Shown here piece by piece: positions 23,318 through 32,799 of a DNA stretch of 61,500 nucleotides. The stretch lies in the NCBI RefSeq assembly GCF_001904725.1, contig NZ_MRCE01000034.1:1-61500 (forward strand). The letters are read 5' to 3'. Source of the DNA: Phormidium ambiguum IAM M-71 (GTDB taxonomy: Bacteria; Cyanobacteriota; Cyanobacteriia; Cyanobacteriales; Aerosakkonemataceae). The notes beneath the pieces are model-generated. The model was not told the DNA's origin. It worked only from the letters and a program-made list of their open reading frames with translations, and did not search any database. Position 1 is the stretch's first letter. Each line of letters opens with the position of its first letter. The translations under genes and the position numbers were made by a program.

Positions 23318-25564
23318 ATGAAACGTCGTCACTTCCTCCAATTCGCTACTTCTACTCTCGCTACTTTGGGATTAAGTCAATTCAATATTCAACAACATAG
23401 TTGGCGCTATGCCAAAGTTTTGGCAAAAAATACTCCTCGCAAACTGGCGTTATTAGTAGGAATTAACAACTATACTGATGCGCCTTTAAGAGGTTGTATT
23501 AATGATACTTATTTACAACGGGAGTTATTAATTCATCGTTTTGGGTTTAACCCGAAAGATATTCTTTTAGTTACTGATGAAACTAATATTAAACCTACCC
23601 GTGCTGGGATTTTACAAGCTTTTGAAGAACACTTAATTAAACAAGCTAAACCGGGAGATGTCGTAGTTTATCATTTTTCTGGTCATGGTTCGCAAGTTTT
23701 TGACCCCAATAGTGGTGCAACTGACCAATTAAATAGTACTTTTGTGCCTATTGACAGAGAAATTTCTACATCAGGCGACCAAAGAATTGTTTCGGATGTG
23801 ATGGGAGAAACTTTATTTTTATTAATGTCTGCCTTACAAACAGAAAATGTGGCTGTTGTTCTTGATAGTTGTCATTCTGGTGGGGGGAAACGTGGTAACT
23901 TGACGATTCGAGCTATCAATAGCAATGCAAACATTATTCCTAGTTCAATGGAAAGAGATTATCAGGAACAATGGCTTTCTAAGTTGGGCAAATCAAGGGA
24001 TTGGTTGCAACAAGAACGCCAAAAAAGTATCGCCAAGGGAATAGTTATTGCTTCGGCGGCGCGTGAGCAATTAGCGGCTGATACGCCTTTTAATGGGTTT
24101 TCGGCGGGGGCTTTTACTTATGTTTTAACTCAGTATCTTTGGCAAACAAATTCTGAGGAATCAATTAATAGTGTTATTGCTAATGTTGCTCGCAGTACGA
24201 CTCGGATTTCTAGTACGCGACAAATCCCGGAATTTGAAGTGAAAAAAGGCAGCAATAATGACAAAAAACCTGCTTATTTTCTCAGTCATAAACTTCCGGC
24301 GGCTGAAGCTGTGATTACTAAGGTGGCAGGTAAGTCGGTGGAATTATGGTTGGGAGGAATTGACTGTAAATCTATGGCTGCTTTTAACAAAAATGCTTTA
24401 TTTTTTATGGTTGATAACCAAGGCAGAAATTTAGGAACTGTTCGTTTAGATGCACGCAATCCTAATAATGGATTAATTGGTCAAGGAACGATTCTCGAAA
24501 CTTCCCAATCAAATGCAATCAAACCGGGATTAATATTGCAAGAACAAGCTAGGGCAATTCCTAATAATTTAACTTTAAGTATTGGATTGGATGATTCTTT
24601 AGGTGCAGATAAAAAAGTTGCTTCTCAATTACTTTCTAGTTTAAATCGGATTGAATCAACGGCTTTAGGAAACACAGAAGTACAATATATTTTTGGTCGG
24701 ATGACTGAGGCGAATTATCGAGAACTTCAGCAAAGTAAAGTGGTTGATATTCCTCCGGTTGGTAGTTTGGGTTTATATGCGCCTGGGTTAGATTTAATTC
24801 CAGGTTCTTTTGGGGCGGCTAATGAAAATGTTACTTCTGCTATTAATAGATTAAAAGCAAAATTTCGCTCTTTATTAGCAGCAAGATTAGTTAAGTTAAC
24901 TCTCAATGCTGATTCATCAAAGTTGAAAGTTTCGACGGTGATGAGAGTTTTAAATGCTGAAAGTGGACAGCCAGTGAATGTGGCAGCAAGTGCTTTTACG
25001 GTGCGCGGAAGTACGATTAATTCGGCACAAGTTCCTACTACTATTACAGCAAATTCCGGGAAAATTCCTGATTTACCTGTGGGAACTCGCGTGCAATTTT
25101 TGTTTGAAAATAAAGAGGATAAAAACCTTTATGTAAACTTGTTGGTAATTACGCCGGAAGGTGAAATGATTGTGTTATTTCCTAATAGTTGGGCGGCAAC
25201 AAATGATGCTGCTTTAGTTAAGGCGGGAGAAACTCGACAAATTCCTGAAGTGGGTAAAGATCCATTTAAAATTACTGTTGGTAAACCTTATGGAAATGTG
25301 GAAGTTTTGGTAATTGCTAGTGCTACTCCTTTGCGGGAAGCGTTGAAAAAATTACAGTCTATTGCGGTTAGTCGGGGACAAAGAGGTGGGCCTTTATCTT
25401 TAGAAAGTGATGCTGCTGCGGTGATTGATGATTTATTGGGTGATTTTGACAATGGTACTCGCGGAAGTCGCAGTTTGTATGCGTCTTTTGATTCTACTGT
25501 GCGATCGATCGATACTGCACAGCTAGCTGCTATGTCGATTACTTTTCGATCGATTTCTGGTTAG
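23318..25564 (+). CDS. Orthocaspase (caspase-family peptidase C14) with DUF4384-like C-terminus
   Basis: A 748-residue protein. The N-terminus MKRRHFLQFATSTLATLGL has a twin-arginine motif followed by a hydrophobic stretch, so Tat export is plausible. A p20-like caspase domain follows from residue 42 (LALLVGINNY). The dyad is His123 (FSGHGSQ) and Cys185 (LDSCHSGGG), with the acidic VPID region between. The C-terminal half contains a DUF4384-like beta domain (NLYVNLLVITPEGEMIVLFP). Prokaryotic metacaspases of this type usually cleave after Arg/Lys. I chose ATG 23318 over a TTG two codons earlier. It is divergent from a TPR-CHAT gene. Confidence 0.92.
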   Translation: MKRRHFLQFATSTLATLGLSQFNIQQHSWRYAKVLAKNTPRKLALLVGINNYTDAPLRGCINDTYLQRELLIHRFGFNPKDILLVTDETNIKPTRAGILQAFEEHLIKQAKPGDVVVYHFSGHGSQVFDPNSGATDQLNSTFVPIDREISTSGDQRIVSDVMGETLFLLMSALQTENVAVVLDSCHSGGGKRGNLTIRAINSNANIIPSSMERDYQEQWLSKLGKSRDWLQQERQKSIAKGIVIASAAREQLAADTPFNGFSAGAFTYVLTQYLWQTNSEESINSVIANVARSTTRISSTRQIPEFEVKKGSNNDKKPAYFLSHKLPAAEAVITKVAGKSVELWLGGIDCKSMAAFNKNALFFMVDNQGRNLGTVRLDARNPNNGLIGQGTILETSQSNAIKPGLILQEQARAIPNNLTLSIGLDDSLGADKKVASQLLSSLNRIESTALGNTEVQYIFGRMTEANYRELQQSKVVDIPPVGSLGLYAPGLDLIPGSFGAANENVTSAINRLKAKFRSLLAARLVKLTLNADSSKLKVSTVMRVLNAESGQPVNVAASAFTVRGSTINSAQVPTTITANSGKIPDLPVGTRVQFLFENKEDKNLYVNLLVITPEGEMIVLFPNSWAATNDAALVKAGETRQIPEVGKDPFKITVGKPYGNVEVLVIASATPLREALKKLQSIAVSRGQRGGPLSLESDAAAVIDDLLGDFDNGTRGSRSLYASFDSTVRSIDTAQLAAMSITFRSISG

Positions 25565-25579
25565 TTACATTACAAAAAT

Positions 25580-25605
25580 GGTGCGTTAGCGCAGCGTAAC
25601 GCACC
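25580..25605. repeat. Palindromic repeat GGTGCGTTA...TAACGCACC
   Basis: Nine-base perfect arms around GCGCAGCG, the same element as at 5432-5457. It lies between the convergent orthocaspase and DUF427 genes and may stop both transcripts. Confidence 0.8.
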
Positions 25606-25619
25606 CTACAAGCTACAGG

Positions 25620-25904
25620 TTAGGCTTCGACTTTTACGCCTTTCCAAAATGCTATGTATCCTTGAATTTTTTTGGCAGCATCTTTAGTTTGGGGATAGTA
25701 CCAAGCAGCATCTTTGTTTTGTTGTCCGTCTACTTCAATAGTGTAGTAACTGGCGACACCTTTCCAAGGACAAGTGGTGTGAGTGTTGCTATCTTTAAAA
25801 TATTCTTTGTTGATGGTGTCGGGGGGGAAGTAATGGTTTCCTTCGACTACCTCTGTGCGATCGCTCTCTGCTAAAATAGCACCATTCCAAACTGCTTTTG
25901 CCAT
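25620..25904 (-). CDS. DUF427 family protein
   Basis: A 94-residue protein that is a complete DUF427 domain. It has the typical AVWNGAILAESDRTEVVEGN, YFPPDTINKEYF, TTCPWKGVASYYTI and AWYYPQTKDAAKKIQGYIAF. The family is a small beta-barrel with conserved aromatic residues and a Cys-Pro-Trp motif; its activity is unknown. It is probably cytoplasmic and monocistronic. It is read towards the orthocaspase gene and divergently from recQ. Confidence 0.92.
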   Translation of the reverse strand: MAKAVWNGAILAESDRTEVVEGNHYFPPDTINKEYFKDSNTHTTCPWKGVASYYTIEVDGQQNKDAAWYYPQTKDAAKKIQGYIAFWKGVKVEA

Positions 25905-26031
25905 TTGTAATTTTTTCCCTGCTAATTTTCTACTACAATTATTTAGGATAAACTAATCGTCGATCGAAAATCATCTCTGTCTGGCGATCGATCTAAAATA
26001 TTCTTATCATCAGCGCATTACCGATCACATC

Positions 26032-28188
26032 ATGTCCCAGTTTCCCTCTTTGGAAAAGGCACTCAAACACTACTTTGGTTACGATAGCTTTCGCCCTGGA
26101 CAAAAGCACATTGTTGAACAAGCTTTAAAAAATCAAGATTCATTAATTGTTATGCCTACAGGTGGCGGGAAATCTCTTTGTTTTCAACTGCCAGCCATGT
26201 TAAAAAAAGGTGTGACAGTGGTAGTATCGCCACTCATTTCTTTAATGCAAGATCAAGTTGAGGCATTGCGAAATAATGGAATATCGGCAACTTTTCTTAA
26301 TAGTAGTTTGAATGGTTGGCAAGTACGAAATAGAGAAGAAAGTATTCGCAACGGACATACAAAATTACTTTATGTTGCCCCGGAAAGATTATTAAGTGAA
26401 AAGTTTTTACCATTCTTAGATTTAGTCCAGCATCAAGTAGGAATTGCAGGTTTTGCTATTGACGAAGCCCATTGTGTTTCGGAATGGGGACATGATTTTC
26501 GTCCTGAATATCGCCAGTTAAGGTTGTTGCGTAAACGTTATCCAGATATACCAGTTATGGCATTAACTGCGACGGCGACAGAAAGAGTGCGCCAAGATAT
26601 TATGCAACAGTTACATTTACAAAAACCTTTTATTCATATTGCTAGTTTTAATCGGCACAACCTTTATTATGAAGTTCGTCCCAAAGCTAAAAGTAGTTAT
26701 ACAGAATTATTAGTACAAATTCGCCAAGTTAAAGGGGCAGTAATTGTTTATTGTCTCAGTCGAAAGGGAGTTGATGAATTAACTTTTAAATTGCAAAAAG
26801 ATGGCGTGAATGCCTTACCTTATCATGCTGGATTAAGTGATGAAGAACGCAGTAGTAATCAAACTCGTTTTATTCGAGATGATGTCCAAGTAATAGTTGC
26901 CACCATTGCTTTTGGTATGGGAATTAATAAGCCAGATGTGCGGTTAGTAATTCACTATGATTTGCCCCGGAATATCGAAAGTTACTATCAAGAAGCGGGT
27001 AGGGCGGGCAGAGATGGAGACTCTGCTCATTGTACTATTTATTTCAGCTACGGTGATATCAAAAAAATTGAATGGGGTATTGAACAAAAGACTAATGAAC
27101 AAGAACAAATGATCGCCCGTCAACAGTTACGGAGAATAATTGATTATGCGGAAGGAACTGATTGTCGGCGGACAATTCAGTTAAGTTATTTTGGGGAATA
27201 TTTCGCGGGAAATTGCGGGCAATGTGATAATTGTGCTAATCCCAAACCTGTGGAAGATTGGACAATTGAAGCGATGAAATTTCTTTCTTGTGTGGCTAGA
27301 TGTAAAGAAAGATTTGGGATGAATTATATTATTGAGGTATTGCGAGGTTCTAAAAATCAGAAAATCTTACAAAATCAGCATAATGAACTTTCTACTTATG
27401 GAATTGGTAAAGATAAAACTGCTGATGAGTGGAAATTCTTGGGCCGATCGCTAATTCATCAAGGTATATTAGAACAAAGCACAGATGGTTATGCTATCCT
27501 CAAACTTAATGCTTTAAGTTGGGAAGTAATGCGGCGACAACGCCAAGTTTTTCTGGCAATTCCTACCCAAAAGAAAGAAACGCAAGAAGAGAAAAATCTC
27601 AAAAAAGCCGGAATAGAAGTTTTACATGAAAGATTGCGTATTTTGCGGAAAAAATTAGCTGACGATCAAGGTGTTCCTCCTTACGTAATTTTTCATGATT
27701 CGACTTTAAAATTAATGGCACAAGTTCAACCTGAAACTTTGTTAGCATTTGGCGAACTTTCGGGAGTTGGTAGCAGTAAACTCTCGCAATATGGGTCAGT
27801 TTTTATTAAAGAAATTCGCGCTTATCGCAAAGAACAAGGTTTATCAGTAATCAATGAAGATGGTACAATTGAAAAACCTACAGCATCTACAACTCAATTA
27901 ATGAGTCTAAACTTATTTCAGCAAGGTTTAACTGTTGAAGAAATAGCCCTACAACGTAATCTCAGACCTACTACTATTTTTGCACATTTAGCAGAATTGT
28001 TAGAAATTGGAGAATCTGTAGATATAGATAAATTAGTTTCTCCTGAACGACAAAAAATTATTTGGCAAGCAATGCAAAAAATTGGTTCCGTTGAAATGTT
28101 AAAGCCAATTTATCAATATCTCAATGAAGAGTTTAGCTATGGTGAAATTCGCATTGTTCGAGCTTTATGGAAAAAAAACTATGATTAG
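26032..28188 (+). CDS. recQ: ATP-dependent DNA helicase RecQ
   Basis: A 718-residue superfamily 2 helicase for recombination and fork repair. Visible motifs are Walker A (MPTGGGKSLCFQLPA), DEAHCVSEWGHDFR, ALTATATERV, the Q-rich motif VI region (YYQEAGRAGRDG) and the zinc-binding cysteines DCRRTIQLSYFGE and NCGQCDNC. An RQC winged helix, an HRDC domain (LLAFGELSGVGSSKLSQYG) and a C-terminal HTH_40-like helical domain follow. The length is at the upper end for RecQ because of the last domain. It is a single gene followed by a long AT-rich hairpin. Confidence 0.96.
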   Translation: MSQFPSLEKALKHYFGYDSFRPGQKHIVEQALKNQDSLIVMPTGGGKSLCFQLPAMLKKGVTVVVSPLISLMQDQVEALRNNGISATFLNSSLNGWQVRNREESIRNGHTKLLYVAPERLLSEKFLPFLDLVQHQVGIAGFAIDEAHCVSEWGHDFRPEYRQLRLLRKRYPDIPVMALTATATERVRQDIMQQLHLQKPFIHIASFNRHNLYYEVRPKAKSSYTELLVQIRQVKGAVIVYCLSRKGVDELTFKLQKDGVNALPYHAGLSDEERSSNQTRFIRDDVQVIVATIAFGMGINKPDVRLVIHYDLPRNIESYYQEAGRAGRDGDSAHCTIYFSYGDIKKIEWGIEQKTNEQEQMIARQQLRRIIDYAEGTDCRRTIQLSYFGEYFAGNCGQCDNCANPKPVEDWTIEAMKFLSCVARCKERFGMNYIIEVLRGSKNQKILQNQHNELSTYGIGKDKTADEWKFLGRSLIHQGILEQSTDGYAILKLNALSWEVMRRQRQVFLAIPTQKKETQEEKNLKKAGIEVLHERLRILRKKLADDQGVPPYVIFHDSTLKLMAQVQPETLLAFGELSGVGSSKLSQYGSVFIKEIRAYRKEQGLSVINEDGTIEKPTASTTQLMSLNLFQQGLTVEEIALQRNLRPTTIFAHLAELLEIGESVDIDKLVSPERQKIIWQAMQKIGSVEMLKPIYQYLNEEFSYGEIRIVRALWKKNYD

Positions 28189-28246
28189 TAAAGAATTGAG
28201 ATTATTAGTTTATGTAAGTACTATTAACAAATTATGATTAAAATCA

Positions 28247-28312
28247 AATTAATTATAATGAATTGAGCCATTTTATTTAACAAAGAAATGACTCAATTCA
28301 TTATAATCAGCT
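28247..28312. repeat. Long AT-rich inverted repeat after recQ
   Basis: Sixteen-base perfect arms ATTATAATGAATTGAG (28252-28267) and CTCAATTCATTATAAT (28292-28307). Five more pairs lie past a single mismatch, leaving a 12-nt loop. No T-run follows. It may serve as recQ's transcript end or be a fold-back element. Confidence 0.75.
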
Positions 28313-28705
28313 AAGTTAATTGCAAATGAAGAAAGCTGTGAATTTCTTAACATTAGTTTACATTAACTGTGTTCTCATCTTGATTGGATTTGAGAAATGA
28401 CAACACTCTGGGCAAAGTGATGCAAATAACGGTGTTTACTAAAGTCAGCAATAGACAATCTGTTAATGTCATATTGTTTGCCCCCTTGATAAAAATCTCT
28501 ACCCTATTATTTTTATCTAAAAACCGTGAGGATGGTTCAAATGCAAAATTTAAATTACTTGTGAATTATATAAGTTAAACTAAACAATACACTGTCTGTG
28601 CATGAAATATCGGGAATTTCGATAGACAAAAGTGATTCTGTCTACAGATTATCGGTAAAATAACCTAGCTAAGGGTTATGGTGAAAGCGTAAGTGGTTAA
28701 AAATT
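28313..28705. other. Intergenic region upstream of the acyl-ACP synthetase gene
   Basis: About 390 bp. A 64-codon frame at 28384-28578 lacks a ribosome-binding site and family resemblance. A small ATAACC/GGTTAT hairpin occurs near 28661-28680, just before the start codon. No RNA gene is recognised. Confidence 0.5.
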
Positions 28706-30706
28706 ATGAATATGAAAAACCCTGCTACTTCTGGAAATTCTTATAGAATGTCAGATTTGGAACGAGAAAAGCTAAAACTCGTCGTAGATTACTCTTTTGC
28801 CCAATCTTTGCCGGAAATTTGGCCGATCGCATCTCAAAAATTTGCCAATGCGATCGCCTTACACGATCCACACAGTAAACCTGAAACTGTGGTAACTTAT
28901 TCGCAACTTTATCAGCAAATAGTTGAATTTGCTGCTGGATTACAAGCTAATGGTTTATTGTCCTTTACAAAAAGTGATGATTCAGAAGATCCGCCCCGCG
29001 TGGCGCTGATTTCTGATAATAGTTATCGGTGGATGATTGCCGATCAAGGGATTATGATGGCAGGGGCAGCAGATGTAGTTCGGAGTTCCGCTGCCGAAAC
29101 TGAAGAATTACTGTATATCATCGAACATAGTGGCAGTACAGTATTAGTAGTAGAAGATCAAAAAACGCTGAAAAAATTAGGCGATCGCATTTTAAAATTA
29201 CCCATCCAACTGATAGTTTTACTCACAGATGAAAAACTGGAAACCTTCGGAAATATCAAGGTTCTCAACTTTTCGCAAGTAATGGCAGCTGGTACATCCC
29301 AAGAATTAAAACCAGCTAATCAAAAATACGATACCCTCGCCACATTACTTTACACCTCTGGAACCACTGGAAAACCCAAAGGTGTAAGATTAACTCACGG
29401 GAATTTACTCCATCAACTTACCACCTTGGGTGCAATTATCCAACCTCATGTTGGAGATATTGCCCTTTCCATTCTTCCCACCTGGCATACTTTTGGCAGA
29501 ACTGCGGAATATTTTGTTTTGTCTCAAGGTTGTCACCAAATTTATACCAGCATTCGCCATATTAAACAAGACTTTAAAGACTTTAAACCGCAATATATGA
29601 TCGGAGTTCCGCGACTTTTAGAATCAGTTTATGAAGGTGTGCAAAAGAAATTCCGGGAACAACCAGCAAATAAACAAAAATTAGTGAATAACCTGTTGGA
29701 ATTTAGCCAACGTCACATTGAAGGAAAGCGAATTTGGCAAGGTTTAGTATTAAAACCTCACCCGCCTGCATTGGGTGAAAAACTATTAGGAGGATTGCAA
29801 GCACTTATTTATTGGCCGTTGCACTTTTTAGGAGAAAAGCTAGTATATAAAACAGTCAGAGAAGCTACTGGTGGGAGGATGAAATACTTTATCAGTGGCG
29901 GCGGTTCTCTGGCGATGCACTTAGAAAATTTCTATCAAATAGTTGGGTTAGAAATTTTGGTGGGATATGGTTTAACCGAAACTTCTCCCGTTACTCACGC
30001 CCGTCGTTACTGGCATAATATCAGAGGTTCTGCGGGACAAGGGATACCCGGTACAGAAGCAAAAATAGTCGATCCAGAAACTCGCCAATCTTTACCTGTG
30101 GGAAAAACAGGGATTGTGTTGCTGCGGGGGCCACAGATTATGCAAGGATATTACAAAAACCCGGAAGCTACGAAAAAAGCGATCGATCCCGAAGGTTGGT
30201 TTGATAGTGGCGACTTGGGATGGTTAACAGAAAATAACGACTTGGTACTTACCGGAAGACAGAAAGATACGATCGTTCTGACTAATGGCGAAAATATTGA
30301 ACCCCAACCAATTGAAGATGCTTGTCTGCGTAGTCCTTACATCGATCAGATAATGTTAGTTGGGCAAGATCAACGATCGCTAGGTGCTTTAATTGTGCCA
30401 AATATGGAAGCCCTCAAACAATGGGCAACTTCCCAAAACCTACAGTTAGTACTACCCAACGAAACTTTCTCCGCTTCCCAAGAACAAGTCAAACTTGATA
30501 GTAAGATTGTTCAGGAATTATTCCGTAAAGAACTGACTCGTGAAGTGCAGAACCGTCCAGGGTTCCGTCCAGACGATCGCATTGGCCCTTTCAGATTGAT
30601 TGAGGAACCATTTTCGATCGACAATGGAATGTTAACTCAAACTCTGAAAGTCCGCAGACCTGTTGTGATGGAACGCTATCACGATATGATCGACGGGATG
30701 TTCTAA
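28706..30706 (+). CDS. aas: Acyl-ACP synthetase / long-chain fatty acid ligase (AMP-binding)
   Basis: A 666-residue adenylate-forming enzyme of the cyanobacterial Aas type, which reactivates free fatty acids onto acyl carrier protein at the membrane. Motifs are the P-loop LLYTSGTTGKPKGVRLTHGN, VGYGLTETSPV and WFDSGDLGWL followed by the LTGRQKDTIVLTNGENIEP hinge and catalytic lysine region. The long form with an internal insertion (about residues 320-390) is usual for this group. The start at 28706 is used; an ATG at 28748 (MSDLEREKLK) is an alternative. It may be transcribed with the YlqD gene, 238 bp downstream, but a weak hairpin lies between. Confidence 0.92.
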   Translation: MNMKNPATSGNSYRMSDLEREKLKLVVDYSFAQSLPEIWPIASQKFANAIALHDPHSKPETVVTYSQLYQQIVEFAAGLQANGLLSFTKSDDSEDPPRVALISDNSYRWMIADQGIMMAGAADVVRSSAAETEELLYIIEHSGSTVLVVEDQKTLKKLGDRILKLPIQLIVLLTDEKLETFGNIKVLNFSQVMAAGTSQELKPANQKYDTLATLLYTSGTTGKPKGVRLTHGNLLHQLTTLGAIIQPHVGDIALSILPTWHTFGRTAEYFVLSQGCHQIYTSIRHIKQDFKDFKPQYMIGVPRLLESVYEGVQKKFREQPANKQKLVNNLLEFSQRHIEGKRIWQGLVLKPHPPALGEKLLGGLQALIYWPLHFLGEKLVYKTVREATGGRMKYFISGGGSLAMHLENFYQIVGLEILVGYGLTETSPVTHARRYWHNIRGSAGQGIPGTEAKIVDPETRQSLPVGKTGIVLLRGPQIMQGYYKNPEATKKAIDPEGWFDSGDLGWLTENNDLVLTGRQKDTIVLTNGENIEPQPIEDACLRSPYIDQIMLVGQDQRSLGALIVPNMEALKQWATSQNLQLVLPNETFSASQEQVKLDSKIVQELFRKELTREVQNRPGFRPDDRIGPFRLIEEPFSIDNGMLTQTLKVRRPVVMERYHDMIDGMF

Positions 30707-30731
30707 AAACATCAGTAAGAAGTTATCAGGT

Positions 30732-30755
30732 TTTACCCAGCAATTTTTGGGTAAA
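30732..30755 (+). terminator. Weak hairpin after the acyl-ACP synthetase gene
   Basis: Eight-base arms TTTACCCA and TGGGTAAA with an 8-nt loop, 25 bp after the stop. The T-rich part is in the loop, so termination strength is uncertain. Confidence 0.45.
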
Positions 30756-30944
30756 TCCCTGCATCAGGCAACATCAAGAGTGAAATAGAAAACCACCTAT
30801 TTCACTATTTAACCTTGAGCGATTAAAATGCACATTATCGGGAAAAATGCAAATCAAAACTTTAAATAGATTAGCAATTTTCCTTTAACTTCTACTGATG
30901 AAAAAATCATCGCTCCTTACCCAGAATAAAAGTTAAATCTAGTC

Positions 30945-31394
30945 ATGGATACTCCCAAAAATCAACTACTCCTAAAGCGCCCAGTAAACATTAAAGCCAT
31001 TGTCACTCCTCGGTGGAAGGAAGAAGCACAACAACAACTCCAAGGACAGCTGAATCAAATCGATCAGCAATTACAACAGTTAGAAGTTCAAGGGCAAAGG
31101 GCAATTACCGAATTACAAAAGCAAAGCGTTCAACCCCCAGGCCCTCAAGTAATTCAACAAATAGACAACATTCAAAGTCAAGTAAATCAAAGAAAAAGCG
31201 AATTACTAGAACAAAAAAATCAATCCTTGCAACAACTCCAACAAGTACAATTACTTGAACTCAACCAAGAGGTAAGTCAAGGAACAATTGAAAGCATTTT
31301 CACTGTAGAATTAGGAGATAATTTGCTGGATAAATGGCAGGTAGAAATTCTGCTACGAGATGGGGTAGTAGAAGAAATTCGCGGTGATATTTAG
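30945..31394 (+). CDS. YlqD-family coiled-coil protein
   Basis: A 149-residue cytoplasmic protein with an N-terminal beta segment (LLLKRPVNIKAIVTPRWKEE). A Gln-rich coiled coil of about 70 residues (QLQGQLNQIDQQLQQLEVQG) follows, and it ends in a small domain closing LLRDGVVEEIRGDI. This is the YlqD architecture; its function is unknown. It lies 115 bp upstream of the pyruvate dehydrogenase E2 gene on the same strand, a neighbourhood I recall from other cyanobacteria. The spacer holds a heptamer-type inverted repeat. Confidence 0.83.
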   Translation: MDTPKNQLLLKRPVNIKAIVTPRWKEEAQQQLQGQLNQIDQQLQQLEVQGQRAITELQKQSVQPPGPQVIQQIDNIQSQVNQRKSELLEQKNQSLQQLQQVQLLELNQEVSQGTIESIFTVELGDNLLDKWQVEILLRDGVVEEIRGDI

Positions 31395-31416
31395 GTGTAA
31401 AATTCATCGATCGTTG

Positions 31417-31466
31417 GTCATTAGTCATTGGTGAAAAATAATGAGTAATGACCAATGACTACTGAC
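31417..31466. repeat. Inverted GTCATTGG-type repeat
   Basis: Fifteen-base arms GTCATTAGTCATTGG (31417-31431) and CCAATGACTACTGAC (31452-31466) with one mismatch. They are made of heptamer-like CATTGGT/CATTAGT units. It is an STRR-derived fold-back sequence between ylqD and the E2 gene. Confidence 0.7.
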
Positions 31467-31509
31467 AAATGACAAAATTCAATTAGTAATTAGCAAGTAA
31501 GAATTAACG

Positions 31510-32790
31510 ATGATTCACGAAGTTTTCATGCCCGCCCTCAGTTCCACAATGACTGAAGGCAAAATTGTTTCCTGGGTAAAATCTGCTGGAGACAAGGTGG
31601 AAAAAGGCGAAACAGTGGTAGTGGTGGAGTCAGACAAGGCAGATATGGATGTCGAATCCTTCTATGAAGGATACTTGGCTACCATTATTGTAGAAGCAGG
31701 TGGAGTTGCACCTGTTGGGGCTGCGATCGCACTAGTCGCCGAAACCGAAGCCGAAATTGAAACTGCCAAGCAACAAGCCGCCAGCAAAGGTAGCCCAGCC
31801 GCTGCGCCAACTCCCGCACCTGCGAAAGCACCTGAACCTGTGGCTGCCGTAGCAGCAGCATCCAATGGTGCAGCAACTCGGAGTGACGGTCGCGTTGTCG
31901 TTTCCCCTCGCGCCCGGAAACTCGCCAAAGAATTAAAAGTAGACTTAAATAGTCTCAAAGGTAGTGGCCCTCACGGTCGGATTGTTGCCGAAGACGTAGA
32001 AGCAGCAGCCGGAAAAGCACCCGCTGCACCCGCACCAGTTGCACCCACCTTTACGCCCGCACCCGCACCCGCCGCTAGACCTGCTGCACCCGCACCTGCG
32101 CCTGTTCCGGCAGTTCCCGGTCAAGTCGTTGGCTTCACCACCTTGCAAAATGCCGTTGTGCGGAACATGGTAGCTAGCTTATCAGTGCCTATCTTCCACG
32201 TTGGTTACACTATTACTACCGATAATTTGGACAAACTTTATAAACAAATTAAGTCCAAAGGTGTAACAATGACGGCTTTGTTAGCTAAAGCGGTGGCTGT
32301 AACCTTGCAAAAACACCCATTGCTGTATGCGAGTTATACCGACCAAGGAATTCAGTATAATTCAGCAATTAATGTTGCCGTTGCAGTGGCAATGGATGAT
32401 GGTGGTTTAATTACGCCAGTGTTGCAAAATGCCGACAAAATGGATATTTATTCCTTGTCGCGCAGTTGGAAAGATTTAGTCGATCGCTCTCGCGCCAAAC
32501 AACTCCAACCCCAAGAATATAACTCTGGAACTTTCACCCTTTCCAACTTGGGAATGTTTGGTGTCGATCGCTTTGACGCAATTTTACCACCTGGACAAGG
32601 GGCAATTTTAGCGATCGGTGCTTCCCGTCCCCAAGTAGTTGCTACAGCCGATGGAATGTTTGGCGTGAAACAGCAAATGCAAGTAAATATGACCGCCGAT
32701 CACCGGATTATTTACGGTTCTCATGCTGCCGCATTCTTACAAGATTTGGCGAAATTAATTGAAAATGATGCCCAATCTTTAACTCTGTAA
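31510..32790 (+). CDS. pdhC: Dihydrolipoamide acetyltransferase, E2 of pyruvate dehydrogenase
   Basis: A 426-residue three-domain E2. The N-terminal lipoyl domain has lipoyl-lysine Lys43 in VESDKADMDVES. An Ala/Pro-rich linker leads to a peripheral subunit-binding domain (VVVSPRARKLAKELKVDL). A second Ala/Pro linker precedes the C-terminal acetyltransferase domain. The usual HRxxDG motif reads HRIIYG (His398, Tyr402, Gly403): Asp is replaced by Tyr, as I recall for plastid and cyanobacterial E2 proteins. It makes acetyl-CoA with E1 and E3, whose genes are not here. Codon and amino acid composition are biased by the linkers. Confidence 0.95.
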   Translation: MIHEVFMPALSSTMTEGKIVSWVKSAGDKVEKGETVVVVESDKADMDVESFYEGYLATIIVEAGGVAPVGAAIALVAETEAEIETAKQQAASKGSPAAAPTPAPAKAPEPVAAVAAASNGAATRSDGRVVVSPRARKLAKELKVDLNSLKGSGPHGRIVAEDVEAAAGKAPAAPAPVAPTFTPAPAPAARPAAPAPAPVPAVPGQVVGFTTLQNAVVRNMVASLSVPIFHVGYTITTDNLDKLYKQIKSKGVTMTALLAKAVAVTLQKHPLLYASYTDQGIQYNSAINVAVAVAMDDGGLITPVLQNADKMDIYSLSRSWKDLVDRSRAKQLQPQEYNSGTFTLSNLGMFGVDRFDAILPPGQGAILAIGASRPQVVATADGMFGVKQQMQVNMTADHRIIYGSHAAAFLQDLAKLIENDAQSLTL

Positions 32791-32799
32791 CAAGTTAAT

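Noticed and set aside
28384-28578. 64-codon frame between recQ and the acyl-ACP synthetase gene
   Set aside because: No ribosome-binding site, no family resemblance and AT-rich random composition.
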